In this document: positions 61,301-64,000 of the stretch, one piece after another | Layout: the number at the start of each line of letters is the position of its first letter | How positions within the stretch are numbered: position 1 is the stretch's first letter | Source of the DNA: Piscicola geometra | Lineage: Eukaryota > Annelida > Clitellata > Hirudinida > Piscicolidae | NCBI GenBank assembly: GCA_943735955.1 | Contig: OX030958.1 | Span: 12,158,362 to 12,222,361 of the forward strand | DNA length: 64,000 nt | Direction of reading: 5' to 3' | Made by a program: the position numbers and the translations under genes | Notes under the pieces: generated by a model | The model's database searches: none | Told to the model about the DNA's origin: nothing | The model's input: the letters and a program-made list of their open reading frames with translations, nothing else

Positions 61301-64000
61301 TGAAGACGGTGAAGACGATGAAGACGGTAAAGACGATGAAGACGGTGAAGACGATGAAGACGGTGAAGACGATGAAGACTGTGAAGACGGTGAAGACGAA
61401 CGATGAAGACGATGAAGACGGTGAAGACGATGAAGACGGTGAAGACGATGAAGACGGTGAAGACGATGAAGACGGTGAAGACGATGAAGACGGTGAAGAC
61501 GATGAAGACGATGAAGACGATGAAGACGATGAAGACGATGAAGACGGTGAAGACAATGAAGACGATGAAGACGATGAAGACGAACGATGAAGACGATGAA
61601 GACGAACGATGAAGACGATGAAGACGGTGAAGACGGTGAAGACGGTGAAGACGGTGAAGACGATGAAAACGATGAAGACGGTGAAGACGAACGATGAAGA
61701 CGGTGAAGACGGTGAAGACGATGAAGACGATGAAGACGGTGAAGACGATGAAGACGGTGAAGACGATGAAGACGGTAAAGACGATGAAGACGGTGAAGAC
61801 GATGAAGACGGTGAAGACGATGAAGACGGTGAAGACGATGAAGACGGTGAAGACGATGAAGACGGTGAAGACGATGAAGACGGTGAAGACGATGAAGACG
61901 ATGAAGACGAAAGATGAAGACGGTGAAGACGGTGAAGACGGTGAAGACGGTGAAGACGGTGAAGACGATGAAGACGGTGAAGACGATGAAGACGGTGAAG
62001 ACGGTGAAGACGATGAAGACGGTGAAGACGGTGAAGACGAACGATGAAGACGATGAAGACGGTGAAGACGATGAAGACGATGAAGACGATGAAGACGATG
62101 AAGACGATGAAGACGGTGATGACGATGAAGACGATGAAGACGATGAAGACGAACGATGAAGACGATGAAGACGAACGATGAAGACGATGAAGACGGTGAA
62201 GACGGTGAAGACGATGAAAACGATGAAGACGGTGAAGACGAACGATGAAGACGATGATGACGGTGAAGACGATGAAGACGATGAAGACGGTGAAGACGAT
62301 GAAGACGGTGAAGACGATGAAGACGGTGAAGACGATGAAGACGGTAAAGACGATGAAGACGGTGAAGACGATGAAGACTGTGAAGACAGTGAAGACGAAC
62401 GATGAAGACGATGAAGACGGTGAAGACGATGAAGACGGTGAAGACGATGAAGACGGTGAAGACAATGAAGACGGTAAAGACGATGAAGACGGTGAAGACG
62501 GTGAAGACGGTGAAGACGGTGAAGACGGTGAAGACGGTGAAGACGGTGAAGACGGTGAAGACGATGAAGACGATGAAGACGGTGAAGACGATGAAGACGA
62601 TGAAGACGATGAAGACGGTGAAGACGGTGAAGACGGTGAAGACAATGAAGATGATGAAGACGATGAAGACGGTGAAGACGGTGAAAACGATGAAGACGAT
62701 GAAGACGATGAAGACGGTGAAGACGGTGAAGACGGTGAAGACGGTGAAGACGGTGAAGACGGTGAAGACGATGAAGACGAACGATGAAGACGATGAAGAC
62801 GGTGAAGACGATGAAGACGGTGAAGACAGTGAAGACGATGAAGACGATGAAGACGGTGAAGACGATGAAGACGGTGAAGACGGTGAAAACGATGAAGACG
62901 ATGAAGACGGTGAAGACGGTGAAGACGGTGAAGACGATGAAGACGATGAAGACGGTGAAGACGATGAAGACGATGAAGACGGTGAAGGCGATGAAGACGG
63001 TGAAGACGGTGAAGACGGTGAAGACGGTGAAGACGATGAAGACGATGAAGACGGTGAAGACGGTGAAGACGATAAAGACGATGAAGACGATGAAGACGGT
63101 GAAGACGATGAAGACGGTGAAGACGATGAAGACGATGAAAACGATGAAGACGATGAAGACGGTGAAGACGGTGAAGACGGTGAAGACAATGAAGACGATG
63201 AAGACGATGAAGACGGTGAAGACGGTGAAGACGGTGAAGACGGTGAAAACGATGAAGACGATGAAGACGGTGAAGACGATGAAGACGATGAAGACGGTGA
63301 AGACGGTGAAGACGATAAAGACGATGAAGACGATGAAGACGGTGAAGACGATGAAGACGGTGAAGACGATGAAGACGATGAAAACGATGAAGACGATGAA
63401 GACGGTGAAGACGGTGAAGACGGTGAAGACAATGAAGACGATGAAGACGATGAAGACGGTGAAGACGGTGAAGACGGTGAAGACGGTGAAAACGATGAAG
63501 ACGATGAAGACGATGAAGACGGTGAAGACGGTGAAGACGGTGAAGACGGTGAAGACGGTGAAGACGATGAAGACGATGAAGACGAACGATGAAGACGATG
63601 AAGACGGTGAAGACGATGAAGACGGTGAAGACGGTGAAGACGATGAAGACGATGAAGACGGTGAAGACGATGAAGACGGTGAAAACGATGAAGACGATGA
63701 AGACGGTGAAGACGGTGAAGACGGTGAAGACGGTGAAGACGATGAAGACGATGAAGACGGTGAAGACGATGAAGACGATGAAGACGGTGAAGGCGATGAA
63801 GACGGTGAAGACGGTGAAGACGGTGAAGACGATGAAGACGATGAAGACGGTGAAGACGGTGAAGACGGTGAAAACGATGAAGACGATGAAGACGATGAAG
63901 ACGGTGAAGACGATGAAGACGGTGAAGACGATGATGACGATGAAGACGAACGATGAAGACGATGAAGACGGTGAAGACGATGAAGACGATGAAGACGATG
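58336..64000 (+). repeat. 9-bp satellite, block 16 (runs off the window)
   Basis: This 5.67-kb block opens with the long-family right flank (GAACCATGAAG near 58,486). It contains an HOR of about 2.0 kb, and from about 62,560 changes to the GGTGAAGAC-rich, GACAGTGAAGAC-containing type seen left of short spacers and in block 11. The last bases suggest continuation of the same satellite. A GAAAGATGAAG interrupter variant lies near 61,911. Confidence 0.96.
58941..62560 (+). repeat. Higher-order repeat E, ~2.03-2.05-kb unit, almost two copies
   Basis: Modules at 58,941, 59,354, 59,582, 60,151 and 60,375 recur at 60,990, 61,403, 61,609, 62,178 and 62,402, giving an offset of 2,049 bp falling to 2,027 bp. 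The 22-bp change in offset comes from one extra GATGAAGACGAAC-type interrupter unit near 59,560 in the first copy. The unit is made of satellite alone, with no spacer. Confidence 0.82.

Overview
This 64-kb window is eukaryotic, non-coding, tandemly repetitive DNA. I see no credible protein-coding gene. About 50 kb is a 9-bp satellite, GRTGAAGAC on the + strand, built from two main variants (GATGAAGAC and GGTGAAGAC). It is interrupted 15 times by a conserved AT-rich spacer. Six of the spacers carry a piece of ribosomal DNA: about 319 bp resembling the 3' end of a 5' external transcribed spacer (ETS), fused to a 259-nt, internally deleted 5' end of an 18S rRNA gene. The 18S head (TACCTGGTTGATCCTGCCAG) and its conserved downstream blocks are unmistakable. 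Their variable positions look metazoan, probably arthropod or insect. I cannot name the species, and hymenopteran is only a guess.

Layout. 1-7,762: pure satellite with higher-order repeats (HORs) of about 1.26, 1.25 and 0.54-0.79 kb. 7,763-32,619: nine short spacers (618-620 bp, no rDNA) separated by satellite blocks of 0.7-4.7 kb. 32,620-58,335: six long spacers (1,364-1,365 bp), each holding the ETS/18S insert between two diverged copies of a ~170-bp spacer segment. The first long spacer is followed by an 11-kb satellite block with 2.0-2.2 kb HORs. The other five lie in a regular array with units of about 2.85-3.06 kb. 58,336-64,000: satellite again, running off the window.

Interpretation. 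Short and long spacers share the same backbone, so the array probably derives from an rDNA intergenic spacer (IGS) and has been expanded by unequal exchange. It may be a giant IGS or an orphan rDNA-derived satellite; no intact 18S, 5.8S or 28S gene is present to decide. Single-base variants show that neighbouring spacers are the most alike and mark a stepwise spread along the array. Each spacer contains one copy of a TATA-like element (CTATAGGTATAGGCATG) in the same orientation as the 18S fragment, a candidate RNA polymerase I spacer promoter. If active, it would transcribe into the purine-rich satellite.

The very long open frames (up to 2,955 codons) are an arithmetic result of a 9-bp repeat that lacks stops in most frames, and should not be annotated as proteins.
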